Positions 13,368 to 23,189 of a DNA stretch of 23,189 nucleotides are shown one piece after another. Each line of letters opens with the position of its first letter. Position 1 is the first letter of the stretch. The DNA comes from a virus. The notes beneath the pieces are model-generated. The model ran no database searches, had not been told where the DNA came from, and saw only the letters and a program-made list of their open reading frames with translations. The stretch is from IMG/VR virus record IMGVR_UViG_3300047367_000320, positions 1 to 23,189 of that record. One strand, 5' to 3'. The translations under genes and the position numbers were made by a program.

Positions 13368-16300
13368 ATGGCATTAACACGACTTCAAAATATCATTTCA
13401 TCAGTAGAAGGTAGAATCATCTACGTCAATCCTGATGACTTTGACTCCACTGATGCAATTGATAATAAGGGCAATTCGCCAATTAGACCATTCAAGACGA
13501 TTGCAAGGGCAGTTCTTGAAGTAGCGAGATATTCATACGTCAGTGCAGGTAATGCTGACGATAAATTTGACCAGTTTACAATTATGTTGTATCCTGGTGA
13601 TCATATTGTTGACAACCGTCCTGGATCCTATGCATATAAACTTGATGGTAGTAATAATATTGTTCCTAATGTAGATGGTCAATTCACTGAACTTGCAAGT
13701 GAAGGTAATCTTGGATGGAGTAATTCTACTAAACAATACGCAGATCTTTTTAGAATTACAAATGCAACTAGGGGTGGATTGATTATTCCTAGGGGTGTCT
13801 CTATTATTGGTCTCGATCTTAGGAAAACCAAACTCAGACCAAAGTATATTCCTGGTGGTGGTAATAATACTGCAGCAAGCACTATTCAGGTAAACTTTGA
13901 TGTAAATACAGTCAATAGAACTCAAATTGTAATTAACAATTCGAGTGGTGGTGATACAAATTCATTTAATGATGTGTATGTTGGTTCTGTCTTTAAGAAT
14001 GGAATACAGGATGGAAGTGGATCTGATTTAATTTCACCTGGAACAACAATTACATCATTTGAAACTGCTCTTGGTGGTCAAACCTTCATTGCAAATATTT
14101 CAAAACCTCATGCATATTCTTCAAATACATCGGGTATTGAAGGAGCAATAAATGTTCCATTTGAAGATGATAATACAAGAACTGCTCTGTTTAGAATTAC
14201 TGGTGGTTGTTATTTCTGGCAGTTCTCTATTTTTGATGGAGATCCTAATGGGGTATACAATGCAAGTCCCGTAGTACCTACTGCTCATGATGTAGCATGG
14301 GACACTCCTGTTGCTCCATTCTATAGTCATACTAAACTTACTATCTTTGAATATGCATCATTGCATGATCTTCATGTATTCTATAGAAAAGTAGCAGATG
14401 CTGTCTTAACAGTTCTTCCTGATAAGATTGAACCTAAGATTCAGGAAAACAGAATTGTCGGTCCTCTTGCTGATAAAGTAGAAATAACTAAGGTTCAAAG
14501 AAATGCAGCTACAGTTACTATAACTCTTGCAGAAGAACTAAACTTAACTGCTGGTAATTTTATCTCCGTCAAAGGTAGTGGTAACTTTATTACAGGAAGT
14601 CCCAACACCAATGGATTCTACTCTGGTGAGAAGAGAGTATCTTCTGTTATCAGTAGAAGTCAATTTACTTTCATATTATCTCCAACAGAAGTATCAGGGT
14701 TGGATGTTTATGAGTCAAGTTCTGATGATGATAGTGATCCTCTAAATGGAACTCAAATTACGTATGAGGCATCAATTGGTTCTAGTGCAGTAGTAGAGAT
14801 TGAAATTGATACAGTTGAATCTGCATCTCCATATATCTTTAATATTTCTTTGAGATCCACTCAAGGAACGTGTGGGATGCACGCGGATGGTTCACGTGCG
14901 ACCGGATTTAAGTCCATGGTCGTAGCTCAATATACAGGAATCAGCCTTCAAAAAAATGATGAAGCATTTGTTACGTATAATGCAGGTTCTGGTCAATATG
15001 TTGCTGCAGGTGCTGGCGGACATACAGATATTAATGCAATTTATAAACCATCAGCAAGAAGTTACCACGTTAAGGCATCTAATCGTGCAGTAATTCAGGC
15101 AGTTTCTGTCTTTGCTGTTGGTTATGCTGACCACTTCATTGCTGAAGATGGTGGAGACATGAGTATTACAAACTCAAACTCCAACTTTGGTTCAAATTCG
15201 ATGAGATCCATTGGATTTAGTGATACTGCATTCGGTAAAGATGCTCTTGGTGAAGTTACCCACATCATTCCTCCAAGGAATATTGAATCTGCAGCAACTA
15301 ATGTTTATTGGGAATCTATTGATACCGTACTTACTCAATCGGTAGCAAATAATACTAGATTGTATCTTGAAGAAAGAACCGAAGAACTTGCAATCTCTGC
15401 TCCTGGATCAGGATTTACTGGAGGAGATTATGAGGCATTCCTGAATGGTTTTAGTACCGGAAAAAATCTGACTATTACTGTAAATAGTGGTGAAGTTGCA
15501 ACTGCAACCTTTGATAATGGTGATTATGGTAATTTGCAACCAGGAGATAAAGTAACTATAAATTCACCTACAAATGGTGGACTTCCTGCTGAAATTACTG
15601 TTGGTGGTAGTTTAACATCATTTGCTGCAGAATACAAGATTGGATACAAAACTCTTAATCAAAATGGTGTTTCTGAGAATGAACTTCTGTATGTTCCTTT
15701 ATTTGCAACTGGTCCAGCATTAGAACAGACAACACAATCATCAAGAATTGCTAGAGATCAAACTACTGGAAAAGTGTTTGAGTATGACTATACTAATAAT
15801 AATTGGTATATCAGAGTATCTAGTTCCTTTAACGACATTTATAGTGTTATAGTCAGTAATACTACTAAGTATGGTTCAGGAAAAATTGAATCAACCCCAA
15901 CATCATACATTACAAGAATTGTAGATGAAAGAATTGATGACGATAAAATCTTTAGATTGCGTTATGTAACTCGTCGTGGTCCAACTGGTACTATTCCATC
16001 ATTCCCACAGGCAGGTTATGTCATTCAACCTAAGAAGGGAAGTACAAGAGGTATTGGTGATAGATTCACTGATGCTGCAAACCTTTTGCTACTTAACAAA
16101 GAAGTTATGGCGGAAGATCTTGTAAGTAGATATAAGACATATATTGGAACTGGTTCTACCCCACCATTGCAAAGTGCTGCTGGTACGACTAGTTGTGAAG
16201 AAGATATCATTAGAATTATTGAAACTGTTGCATATGATTTAAGGTATGGTGGTAACGCTAGAAGTTATGATGGTGCTAATCTTTATACATCAGGAACAGG

Positions 16301-18722
16301 TGCAACTGGAATTACTGGTGAAAGAAGTGAGACCGTTCAAATGATTAACTCTGTATCAGCATTAAATGGTGGTACAGATCAATTTGATGGTTTGAAAATG
16401 ATGTTTAATAATGTCATCAACAATGGTGTTGTTGGAACAAGTGCAACTGGCGGTCCATCAGGAACAGAAAATGGTGTTAATGTTGGAGCAAAAGTATGGG
16501 GCAATTCACCAACAAACTTAACACCCGAATATATCGTAGGTGAAGAGCAATTAATTAATGTACTTGGTGGATGTACTAATGTACTTAGTGCTGCTGATAC
16601 GCTTTTGAATGTTTACACCACTGCTTTAGGTTCTGATTCTTCTCCAGGCAATCTTAGTGGTGTAACTAGAGTTACATATGATTCTACTAGATCGTCCGAG
16701 CAGGAAGGTGCCGAATTCTTTAACATCTATAATAAAATTAGTGGACATGAATATAATGATGTTTACTACATCTATGAAGTAGAAGAAGAACAAGCATTTA
16801 ATTATAATGAAGTAAATGATGTAGAAACACCAGGAATTTACTATCTGACTGTTCTTAAGGGATCTGTTTATATTAACGGTAGTAAGAGTGAGAGTGATAA
16901 TGCTCTTGCAGGTAATACATTTAAGTTTAGTCAAGAAATTACTGACTTGTATCCACAAATTGATATTGATAATGTTGTAAGTGATCCTATAATTGCAAAA
17001 AGTATTGCAGATCCAGTAATTATTGGTCGTGTTAATACACAAGACGGTACAAATGTAAACCCTGCAATAGATGCTAATAAAGAGTTTAGTATTACTAAGG
17101 AATGCCTTGCATACTTCTTAGATGAATATTTAAATAATGAAGTTGAATGGGATTGGAGTGGAGTAGGTGATAATACTGTAGTTCATTCAAGAGTTCCCAA
17201 TTTAAATTCTGGAAGCAATGGAAGTATTTTAACTTCGATGGAATCCAAGAGTGGTGGTAGTGAAGTAAGGAAGATTGATATTAATCCTAATGAATCTAAT
17301 TGGAGTATTGAAGTAGAACTTCGTAGACCATCTACTATTAGATCTGGTAACCATACATTTGAATACGTTGGTTTTGGACCGGGTAACTACTCAACTGCAT
17401 TCCCAATTAGACAGACCAAAGTTCTTAGTGCTGAAGAGCAAAAGTATTCTCAATCTCTTAAAGAAGCGGGTGGTATTGCATTCTATTCAGGTCTTAATTC
17501 TAACGGTGATTTGTATATTGGTAACACAGTTATTAATGCTGTTTCTGGTAAAACTACCAGTAACGAAATCAGTGAACTTACTACATTAACAATTAAGAAT
17601 AATCTTAATGTACTTGGAGGAACTGGAAATAGTATTGCATCAAACTTCCAAGGACCAACTAACTTCATTGGTAATATTAATGCTGATGGTGGTAAATATG
17701 TATTCTCTAATCTTCAGTTAAGAAACACTGCTGGATTTGTTAGCAAAATAACAAATGGAACTCTATCAACACTTCCAGTAAGTGCTACTAAGAGTGACAT
17801 TCAGTTAAATCTAGATCCAACTGATGGTGGACATGTTGGGCATGTTTACACTGAGCAACTTGAATGGAGAAAGTATGGTTTAGTTGGAACTGAAGATATT
17901 CATTCTTACAAGCACCCTGCAGTTAATGGACAGAGTGTTCATACTTTCCAGGTTGGTAGTCCTTTTGATTCTGATGCATACAATACTCAAACATCATATA
18001 ATTATCGTTACAATTTTGATGTAACTGAAAGTGCTAGGATCGGTAGTAGATTAAGTATCGGAACTACTGTTGGATATACTGGAGGATTTGAACTTTCTTC
18101 TAATACTGTAACTGGAAGAAAAACTAATTTGCACATCTCCAGTGATTGGACTGCAGAATCTAATCATCCATTGAAGACAGGTATTCTGTTATCATTGACT
18201 AATGCAGGTTCTGGTAAATACATCGATTGTTTAAATAGTAGCAATGCGAGTGTATTCAATGTTGATGAGGTAGGTAATGTTTCGATTCCAACAAACGCTA
18301 CTTACGGACTTTCTGCTAAAGCATGGTCCATTACTCTAACTGTAGTTTCTGGAGGAACTGCCGCATCTGGTTCTAATATTAGTTTCGGTACAATTGCTGG
18401 AAATTACTTCACTCTGAATGGAGTTGATGTTAATCAATATCAAGGATCTTCGTTAAGTGGTACATTTGTGCCTGGTAGTTCAGGTCAATCTGGAACCGCA
18501 TTTGTTTGGCAATCAACTGCTTCAATTGATTCAAAAACATTCTATGGTGCTCCAGGAGAACTTTCTCAATACAAAGGGAAATCAAATTCCGTTATGATCT
18601 TTATTAATGGTGTCATGCAAGACCCATTCCTTGATTCACATCTTGGTTCAGATGGTAAATTGTATTTCACTGGACAACCACAAGTTGGCGACGTAATCAC
18701 AATTCGTGGTTTCGCAACCTAA
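13368..18722 (+). CDS. Giant virion structural protein (1784 aa), beta-helix-type, probable baseplate/fibre component
   Basis: A 1784-aa protein starting MALTRLQNIISSVEGR, with a good AGGA Shine-Dalgarno. The first 350 residues (GRIIYVNPDDFDS, SPIRPFKTIARAVLEVARYS, FTIMLYPGDHIVDNRPG) have the style of a pectin-lyase-like right-handed beta-helix. A glycine-rich strand region around 500-620 contains ISLQKNDEAFVTYN and SITNSNSNFGSNSM. Residues about 900-1090 contain a helical module with DAANLLLLNKEVMAEDL and CEEDIIRIIETVAYDLRYGG. The C-terminus has NVLGGTGNSIASNFQGP and ends with SVMIFINGVMQDP and QVGDVITIRGF, typical of fibre and baseplate end domains. It is probably a peripheral baseplate or fibre protein of cyanomyoviruses. 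The exact T4 counterpart is unclear. No enzymatic residues are evident. Confidence 0.75.
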   Translation: MALTRLQNIISSVEGRIIYVNPDDFDSTDAIDNKGNSPIRPFKTIARAVLEVARYSYVSAGNADDKFDQFTIMLYPGDHIVDNRPGSYAYKLDGSNNIVPNVDGQFTELASEGNLGWSNSTKQYADLFRITNATRGGLIIPRGVSIIGLDLRKTKLRPKYIPGGGNNTAASTIQVNFDVNTVNRTQIVINNSSGGDTNSFNDVYVGSVFKNGIQDGSGSDLISPGTTITSFETALGGQTFIANISKPHAYSSNTSGIEGAINVPFEDDNTRTALFRITGGCYFWQFSIFDGDPNGVYNASPVVPTAHDVAWDTPVAPFYSHTKLTIFEYASLHDLHVFYRKVADAVLTVLPDKIEPKIQENRIVGPLADKVEITKVQRNAATVTITLAEELNLTAGNFISVKGSGNFITGSPNTNGFYSGEKRVSSVISRSQFTFILSPTEVSGLDVYESSSDDDSDPLNGTQITYEASIGSSAVVEIEIDTVESASPYIFNISLRSTQGTCGMHADGSRATGFKSMVVAQYTGISLQKNDEAFVTYNAGSGQYVAAGAGGHTDINAIYKPSARSYHVKASNRAVIQAVSVFAVGYADHFIAEDGGDMSITNSNSNFGSNSMRSIGFSDTAFGKDALGEVTHIIPPRNIESAATNVYWESIDTVLTQSVANNTRLYLEERTEELAISAPGSGFTGGDYEAFLNGFSTGKNLTITVNSGEVATATFDNGDYGNLQPGDKVTINSPTNGGLPAEITVGGSLTSFAAEYKIGYKTLNQNGVSENELLYVPLFATGPALEQTTQSSRIARDQTTGKVFEYDYTNNNWYIRVSSSFNDIYSVIVSNTTKYGSGKIESTPTSYITRIVDERIDDDKIFRLRYVTRRGPTGTIPSFPQAGYVIQPKKGSTRGIGDRFTDAANLLLLNKEVMAEDLVSRYKTYIGTGSTPPLQSAAGTTSCEEDIIRIIETVAYDLRYGGNARSYDGANLYTSGTGATGITGERSETVQMINSVSALNGGTDQFDGLKMMFNNVINNGVVGTSATGGPSGTENGVNVGAKVWGNSPTNLTPEYIVGEEQLINVLGGCTNVLSAADTLLNVYTTALGSDSSPGNLSGVTRVTYDSTRSSEQEGAEFFNIYNKISGHEYNDVYYIYEVEEEQAFNYNEVNDVETPGIYYLTVLKGSVYINGSKSESDNALAGNTFKFSQEITDLYPQIDIDNVVSDPIIAKSIADPVIIGRVNTQDGTNVNPAIDANKEFSITKECLAYFLDEYLNNEVEWDWSGVGDNTVVHSRVPNLNSGSNGSILTSMESKSGGSEVRKIDINPNESNWSIEVELRRPSTIRSGNHTFEYVGFGPGNYSTAFPIRQTKVLSAEEQKYSQSLKEAGGIAFYSGLNSNGDLYIGNTVINAVSGKTTSNEISELTTLTIKNNLNVLGGTGNSIASNFQGPTNFIGNINADGGKYVFSNLQLRNTAGFVSKITNGTLSTLPVSATKSDIQLNLDPTDGGHVGHVYTEQLEWRKYGLVGTEDIHSYKHPAVNGQSVHTFQVGSPFDSDAYNTQTSYNYRYNFDVTESARIGSRLSIGTTVGYTGGFELSSNTVTGRKTNLHISSDWTAESNHPLKTGILLSLTNAGSGKYIDCLNSSNASVFNVDEVGNVSIPTNATYGLSAKAWSITLTVVSGGTAASGSNISFGTIAGNYFTLNGVDVNQYQGSSLSGTFVPGSSGQSGTAFVWQSTASIDSKTFYGAPGELSQYKGKSNSVMIFINGVMQDPFLDSHLGSDGKLYFTGQPQVGDVITIRGFAT

Positions 18723-18728
18723 TAAATA
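18721..18728 (+). promoter_or_regulatory. T4-type late promoter variant (AATAAATA)
   Basis: AATAAATA overlaps the TAA stop (18720-18722) of the 1784-aa gene and lies 25 bases before the ATG at 18754. It fits the relaxed NATAAATA late consensus and would give a leader of about 19 bases. Confidence 0.65.
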
Positions 18729-18753
18729 AAATATAGGGAAAAACCAAAAGTAA

Positions 18754-21700
18754 ATGGCGTTAACCAGAATTACATCGAATGTTATCAAGGATAACACGAT
18801 TGAAGAGGGTAAGTTTAGCAAACCTTATCTAGATTCTTCTAATGCGGATACAGCACAGCAGTCAATAACATTCCAGTCGAATGTAGATATTCAATCTGGT
18901 GCTGGTCCAGTTTATTTTTCTGCTTCTAATAGTTTATTAACTCTTACTGGAAGTAATGCAAATGCTTCCATTTTAAGCATTATTACTGGTGGAATTACCT
19001 TAGGTAATGGTGACATTACATTAGCAGAACCAGGTCGTAAAGTTGAAACTCCAATTTTGGATGTTGGGAATGGATCTACTAATAATCCTAGTATTTATTT
19101 TGGTGGAGTAACAGGAACAGGTTTTTATAGAACTGCAAATCCAACAGAATCTGTTAGTATTTCTATTGCTGGTGCTGAGGTTTTCACAGTAGAACCGGCA
19201 GAGTTTAAACTTGGAACCAATAACGTTAAGATTCTTACAACCGGATCTTCTTATACTCAAAGTATTGGATTTGACAGTGCTACAGGTTCTCTCACATATG
19301 GTTCTAGTAACGCAAAATTAGAATTAAAGGTAAATAATTCATCAGTTGTTTATGTAAGATCTGAAGATACTGGCGGCAATCCTTATGTTAATAATGAAAA
19401 TAGGGTAGGTATTAACACAGATAGTCCAGCAGCAACTCTGGACGTTGATGGAACAATTAGGGCAACTAATTTTCAAGGACCTTCTGGTGCAATTCCTACA
19501 GGGGATTTGCCTATTATTCCAATTACAAAAGGTGGTCTTAATATCAGCACTATTGGATCTCCAGGTCAATTGCTTCGAGTTAATGAAGCTGCTTCTGCAT
19601 ATGAATTCTTTGATCAATCAAGTGGAGACCCTAACAATTTAAAATCTTTTGGTGTTGCTGGTAATGGTACTCTGTTTACGGTAACCAATAGAGATACTGG
19701 TACTGCTAGTAAAGTTCGTTTGAAAATTTCTGATTCTTTATCATTTGCAGTAAATCAAGAAGTCAAAATATTTGGTTTAAATACAAAAAACTATTCAAGT
19801 TATGATCTTGATGGTCCTGCTGGATCTACATTTAACGGTTGGGCATCACTTATTGATAGCGAGCAATTAAACTTAATTGCTTCTCAGGGTCCTGCTGGTG
19901 GAGTTGTGCAATACACATATTATGCATGTTTGATGAATACAAAAACTGGATTAATTTCTAGTCCTAAAAAGTTAAAGCACGATGGACCACAAACATCTGA
20001 GTACGTTACAAATTATCCTTTAGGTAATTTTAATGAAACAATTTATAATACAGTTCCATTGAGAAGACCAGTTATTGGTGATCCTCATGCAATTCTTCTT
20101 TATAGAAGAGTTAATTATGGTGCAACAGATATTCCAGTATTTGATAGAAATGAGAATTTAGTTGTTGATCATAATGATAAAGTTAATTTAATTGCAATTC
20201 TTGGCAATAGAGATATCGGTGCCAGTACAACTGATAGTTTCACGTTTAATGATTATGGTCCATATGATAGAACAAGTTGGGGTGATTTTAACACTGATGG
20301 TACATACAACCAACAGTTCCAGGAAGTTGGTAATGTCCCATGTTCATTGTTGCTAAGTAATATAACTAAGAGAAAGGCACGTCCAGGTTGGTCATATAGG
20401 GTTGTTGATGAAATAGATTATGCACAGGATAAGATTACAATTTCAGATGCAACGGAATCTACAGATACTACAGATACTGCAATATTAAGTGCTTTAGATT
20501 TAAATGGATTTGATGGCAATAATAAAGGATTCTTTAATTCAGTGCAAGTATCACATGATGATACAGTTCCTTTACAAACTGCTATTGATGAGCAAGTAAC
20601 TAAAGGATTAAATTCTTTGTATGTTATTGGTGGAACTTATCTTGTAAGAAGGTTGGTTATTCCATCTTCATTCTCATTTGTTGGTTCTGGTAAGGCAACT
20701 AAAATCAAGAAGCAATATTTTGATACTGAATATCAAAAAACAACTGGAGCGTTAGAATATAGTAGATTCTATGCAGCATTGTGGATGAGAGATGGAACTA
20801 ATGCTCAAGGTGCAGCATCTGTTAGTGAATCTAAAGCTATTAAAGATGTTACCGTAAGAGATATGGTTATTGATGGTAATTATAATTCTCAGGCAAGATT
20901 GGGATTATCTACCACACCTCAAGCAAATGCTCTAATCTATTGTGAAGAAATTGAAAATGCAAATTTCTCAAGTTTAGATATTAAGAATTCTATTGGTGAT
21001 GGAATTTATGCTGAAACTTCAAATAGAATGTCAATTCAAAACTGCAGTATATTTGATAATTCTATTACATATGCAACATTTGATAGTCCACTTAATGCAA
21101 CTAATTCTACAGTATTAAAAGTTTCTGACTCTGCATTCCTTGCAACACCTGGACCAGTAGATATTACAACTTCTGAAGTTGTTGCATTTAATTCATGTAT
21201 TATTAGAAACTGTGGAACAGGACTTAGAATTTATGGTGCTAAGAGTGCAAATACTGAAAACAATTTAGTTCTTGGTCCAGACGACGAGTGGATTCCGACT
21301 GAGGATATCTATGATAGTGATTATAACTCAGTAAATATCATATGTTATAAAACAGTTGGTACTGGAACTAATGGTTCAATTAAATTCACCTTTGTTGAGG
21401 ACAATCTTGCTAAAGATTTAACAAATACAACTGTTTCTGCAACTGTATATAAAATTCTGGTTGATAATCTTGGTAATGAGACAATTATTGGTACTCTAAA
21501 TTATAGGCAGGATGGTAATCCTAGTAATCCAGAAATATCTGTTCTTGCTGCAAGTGTTTATGATGGAGATAATGGTGGAGTTCAAGTTCAAATTGTATCA
21601 GCTATTGATGCTAATGGAAATTATGAAATTTTCCCACAAATTGCTACACAGGCAGTTCATTCTATCCCATATAGAACCACATTAAGTGGTGGTTCTATTA

Positions 21701-22125
21701 GTAATAATTATAATTATCTTGCATATAGTGTTGTTGGCCAAGAGTCATTAGCAATTGGAGCTGCCAATGAGTATATCATTGATGGCGTAATTGATTATGA
21801 TTCAACCAATGAAAGATATCAAATTAAAATTGATACAGATGTTACATCTGATTTTGAAACAGGCGATTTAGTTACACTTAAAGAGCATGCTACAGCATAT
21901 GGATTGCCACAAGACATGACCGTTGTTGGTTTTGGATTTGCCGAGCAGTCATTTACATTAATCTTATCATTCACTGGAGGATTTAATACCTATCATGACC
22001 AGAACAATACTGGTAATGGTTGGAATCCTGCAACTAACGTCTTAACAATTGATGCAGGCGCTAGAGGATATATAGAAAAGAAAAGATCATTCACAATCGC
22101 AAAAGGTATCATAGGAGTCGAGTAA
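18754..22125 (+). CDS. Tail-fibre/baseplate-like protein with pectate-lyase-type beta-helix (1123 aa)
   Basis: A 1123-aa protein starting MALTRITSNVIKDNTIEEGK. The N-terminal 240 residues are repetitive strands (ITFQSNVDIQSGAGPVYFSA, SILSIITGGITLGNGDITLA) ending in VGINTDSPAATLDVDGTIRA, a segment common in fibres. Residues about 590-830 form a pectate-lyase-3-like right-handed beta-helix: PLQTAIDEQ, LYVIGGTYLVRRLVIPSSFS, VRDMVIDGNYN, SLDIKNSIGDGIYAET, CSIFDNSIT and CIIRNCGTGLRIYG. The remaining 280 residues are beta-rich. Receptor binding or polysaccharide recognition is plausible; catalysis is not shown. It has its own late promoter, and its N-terminus resembles that of the preceding giant protein in the first five residues. 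The ATG has only a distant AGGG upstream. Confidence 0.75.
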   Translation: MALTRITSNVIKDNTIEEGKFSKPYLDSSNADTAQQSITFQSNVDIQSGAGPVYFSASNSLLTLTGSNANASILSIITGGITLGNGDITLAEPGRKVETPILDVGNGSTNNPSIYFGGVTGTGFYRTANPTESVSISIAGAEVFTVEPAEFKLGTNNVKILTTGSSYTQSIGFDSATGSLTYGSSNAKLELKVNNSSVVYVRSEDTGGNPYVNNENRVGINTDSPAATLDVDGTIRATNFQGPSGAIPTGDLPIIPITKGGLNISTIGSPGQLLRVNEAASAYEFFDQSSGDPNNLKSFGVAGNGTLFTVTNRDTGTASKVRLKISDSLSFAVNQEVKIFGLNTKNYSSYDLDGPAGSTFNGWASLIDSEQLNLIASQGPAGGVVQYTYYACLMNTKTGLISSPKKLKHDGPQTSEYVTNYPLGNFNETIYNTVPLRRPVIGDPHAILLYRRVNYGATDIPVFDRNENLVVDHNDKVNLIAILGNRDIGASTTDSFTFNDYGPYDRTSWGDFNTDGTYNQQFQEVGNVPCSLLLSNITKRKARPGWSYRVVDEIDYAQDKITISDATESTDTTDTAILSALDLNGFDGNNKGFFNSVQVSHDDTVPLQTAIDEQVTKGLNSLYVIGGTYLVRRLVIPSSFSFVGSGKATKIKKQYFDTEYQKTTGALEYSRFYAALWMRDGTNAQGAASVSESKAIKDVTVRDMVIDGNYNSQARLGLSTTPQANALIYCEEIENANFSSLDIKNSIGDGIYAETSNRMSIQNCSIFDNSITYATFDSPLNATNSTVLKVSDSAFLATPGPVDITTSEVVAFNSCIIRNCGTGLRIYGAKSANTENNLVLGPDDEWIPTEDIYDSDYNSVNIICYKTVGTGTNGSIKFTFVEDNLAKDLTNTTVSATVYKILVDNLGNETIIGTLNYRQDGNPSNPEISVLAASVYDGDNGGVQVQIVSAIDANGNYEIFPQIATQAVHSIPYRTTLSGGSISNNYNYLAYSVVGQESLAIGAANEYIIDGVIDYDSTNERYQIKIDTDVTSDFETGDLVTLKEHATAYGLPQDMTVVGFGFAEQSFTLILSFTGGFNTYHDQNNTGNGWNPATNVLTIDAGARGYIEKKRSFTIAKGIIGVE

Positions 22126-22128
22126 TCC

Positions 22129-23189
22129 ATGCCAGTAAACACTAACGTAAACAATAACTCTGCTGTTGTTGTTGTCGGCAGAACAGCTCCAGTACCTACT
22201 GGTCAGCAATCTGCAGCAAAATCAATTCCAGTTGTTATTGCATCTGACCAGGAAGCGATTCCTGTTGAGGAACAGAATAAGCAACAATCAGAAGTTGCTC
22301 TATCTCTGCTTGGTATACCCAGATCAGAAGTTGCTCTAGGTATCTTTGCAGACGTTAACACTTATGATGTTAACCCTACTGAATGGTCGGCAGAACCAAT
22401 TCAATTAAAAACTGTCTTAGCAAATGAAAGAGCAGATTTTCTTGGATATCTTGGGCAACAGGACTGGGGTTTAAGTCATGTCCCTGCAGAAGCAGGAGCA
22501 CTTATTGAAGCACCTGCTACTGAGTATGCAGTTTTAACTTCAAAGAGATTCTTTAGATACCAACCAGGACGTGTTTCTGCTGGTACGTTTGGTGTTAAAT
22601 TTGGTCGTGCTCCTAATACTACATTAACTGTTTCTGGTGCGTATCCTTCAGGAACTAATCTTGAAGATTATATGCTTGCTGAACAAAATAAGCAAGTAAG
22701 ACACCCATCAATTAAGAAATATGGTGTATTTGATAACTTTGATGGTTACTATTATGAGAGTATTAATGAGAGTCGTGGTGATAATTTCTGTTGTGTAAGA
22801 AGAACACAGTCACTGATTCAACAGAAGTCGAAATTTTTCTTCTTTGACCCATCTAATCCAAATAATCCTAAGCAATATGGATCAGCACAATATGATGACT
22901 ATGGTAATTTTGAAATTCCTGGAATCTATTACAAGTATCATGGAGATGCATGTATTCTTCGTGATGGATTAGTTAATATTCATGCAGGACTGTTTGATCC
23001 ATCTCTTTTAAAAGACAAGAGAAACATTGATATTGCTCAAATTAATGGAAATAACAGTGGTGGTGAAATTATCCTTGACACGGTTGAAAGTGAAATTTCT
23101 AATTTCCAGTATAACAATGTAACTGGTAGAGCAACTGTTACTACTGTTGGAGATCATGGATTTAAAGATGGCGATAGCATTACTTTAAA
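22129..23189 (+). CDS. Virion structural protein, 5' part (runs off right edge)
   Basis: The frame opens at ATG 22129, four bases after the previous stop. GGAG at 22114-22117 is the Shine-Dalgarno. The frame stays open to the window edge (353 codons visible). It begins MPVNTNVNNNSAVVVVGRTA and contains AAKSIPVVIASDQEAIPVEE, then a near-duplicated phrase SEVAL (QSEVALSLLGIP, RSEVALGIFADV), then YAVLTSKRFFRYQPGRVSAG, VKFGRAP and KKYGVFDNFDGYYYES. It resembles proteins annotated as structural in cyanomyoviruses and sits in the fibre/baseplate operon. A baseplate wedge or tail-pin role (gp10-like) is possible, but I cannot confirm it. Confidence 0.7.
   Translation, partial: MPVNTNVNNNSAVVVVGRTAPVPTGQQSAAKSIPVVIASDQEAIPVEEQNKQQSEVALSLLGIPRSEVALGIFADVNTYDVNPTEWSAEPIQLKTVLANERADFLGYLGQQDWGLSHVPAEAGALIEAPATEYAVLTSKRFFRYQPGRVSAGTFGVKFGRAPNTTLTVSGAYPSGTNLEDYMLAEQNKQVRHPSIKKYGVFDNFDGYYYESINESRGDNFCCVRRTQSLIQQKSKFFFFDPSNPNNPKQYGSAQYDDYGNFEIPGIYYKYHGDACILRDGLVNIHAGLFDPSLLKDKRNIDIAQINGNNSGGEIILDTVESEISNFQYNNVTGRATVTTVGDHGFKDGDSITL

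Noticed and set aside
16626-17042. 138-aa open frame on the minus strand
   Set aside because: It is rich in Ile/Asn/Cys/Tyr, as expected for antisense of an AT-rich gene, and lies wholly within the 1784-aa coding region.

Overview
The window looks like part of the late structural region of a T4-like cyanomyovirus, a contractile-tailed phage of marine Prochlorococcus or Synechococcus. Four things point there: an AT-rich base composition, a baseplate-hub gene cluster (gp48/54-type, gp26, gp51, gp27 and gp5 families), T4-type late promoter motifs (TATAAATA and AATAAATA), and a CP12-type Calvin-cycle inhibitor gene. All identifications come from reading the sequence; no database search was possible.

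Layout. (1) 1-514, minus strand: the 5' end of an unidentified gene overlaps (ATGA) the end of a gp4-type head-completion protein carrying PD-(D/E)xK residues. (2) 515-558: a divergent gap with a late promoter facing right. (3) 559-12201, plus strand: a tightly packed tail-hub operon. In order it encodes a gp48/gp54-type tail-tube/baseplate protein, gp26, a gp51-like segment apparently reached by -1 ribosomal frameshifting from gp26, a 925-aa tape-measure-like protein, an 819-aa protein with a SleB-like cell-wall hydrolase domain, a gp27-like hub protein, CP12, a gp5-like OB-fold hub protein without a lysozyme domain, and a separate beta-helical spike (gp5 C-terminal equivalent). (4) 12202-13329: a small accessory module with a near-consensus sigma-70 promoter, tRNA-Leu(UAA) and five tiny genes, one resembling a Phd/YefM antitoxin. 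(5) 13321-23189: late promoters precede two very large proteins that both begin MALTR (1784 aa and 1123 aa; beta-helix and fibre-like folds). A third structural gene runs off the right edge.

How the parts fit. The hub genes would together build the central puncturing device: tube-end protein, assembly chaperones (gp26 and gp26-51), tape measure, hub ring (gp27), OB collar (gp5) and spike. Peptidoglycan digestion, which in T4 sits inside gp5, appears to have moved to the SleB-like domain of the 819-aa protein. The large downstream proteins are probably peripheral baseplate or fibre components. CP12, a host-metabolism effector, sits inside the hub operon and should be expressed with it. The most notable observations are the predicted gp26/gp51 frameshift, the placement of CP12, and the redistribution of lysis and membrane-crossing functions among hub proteins.
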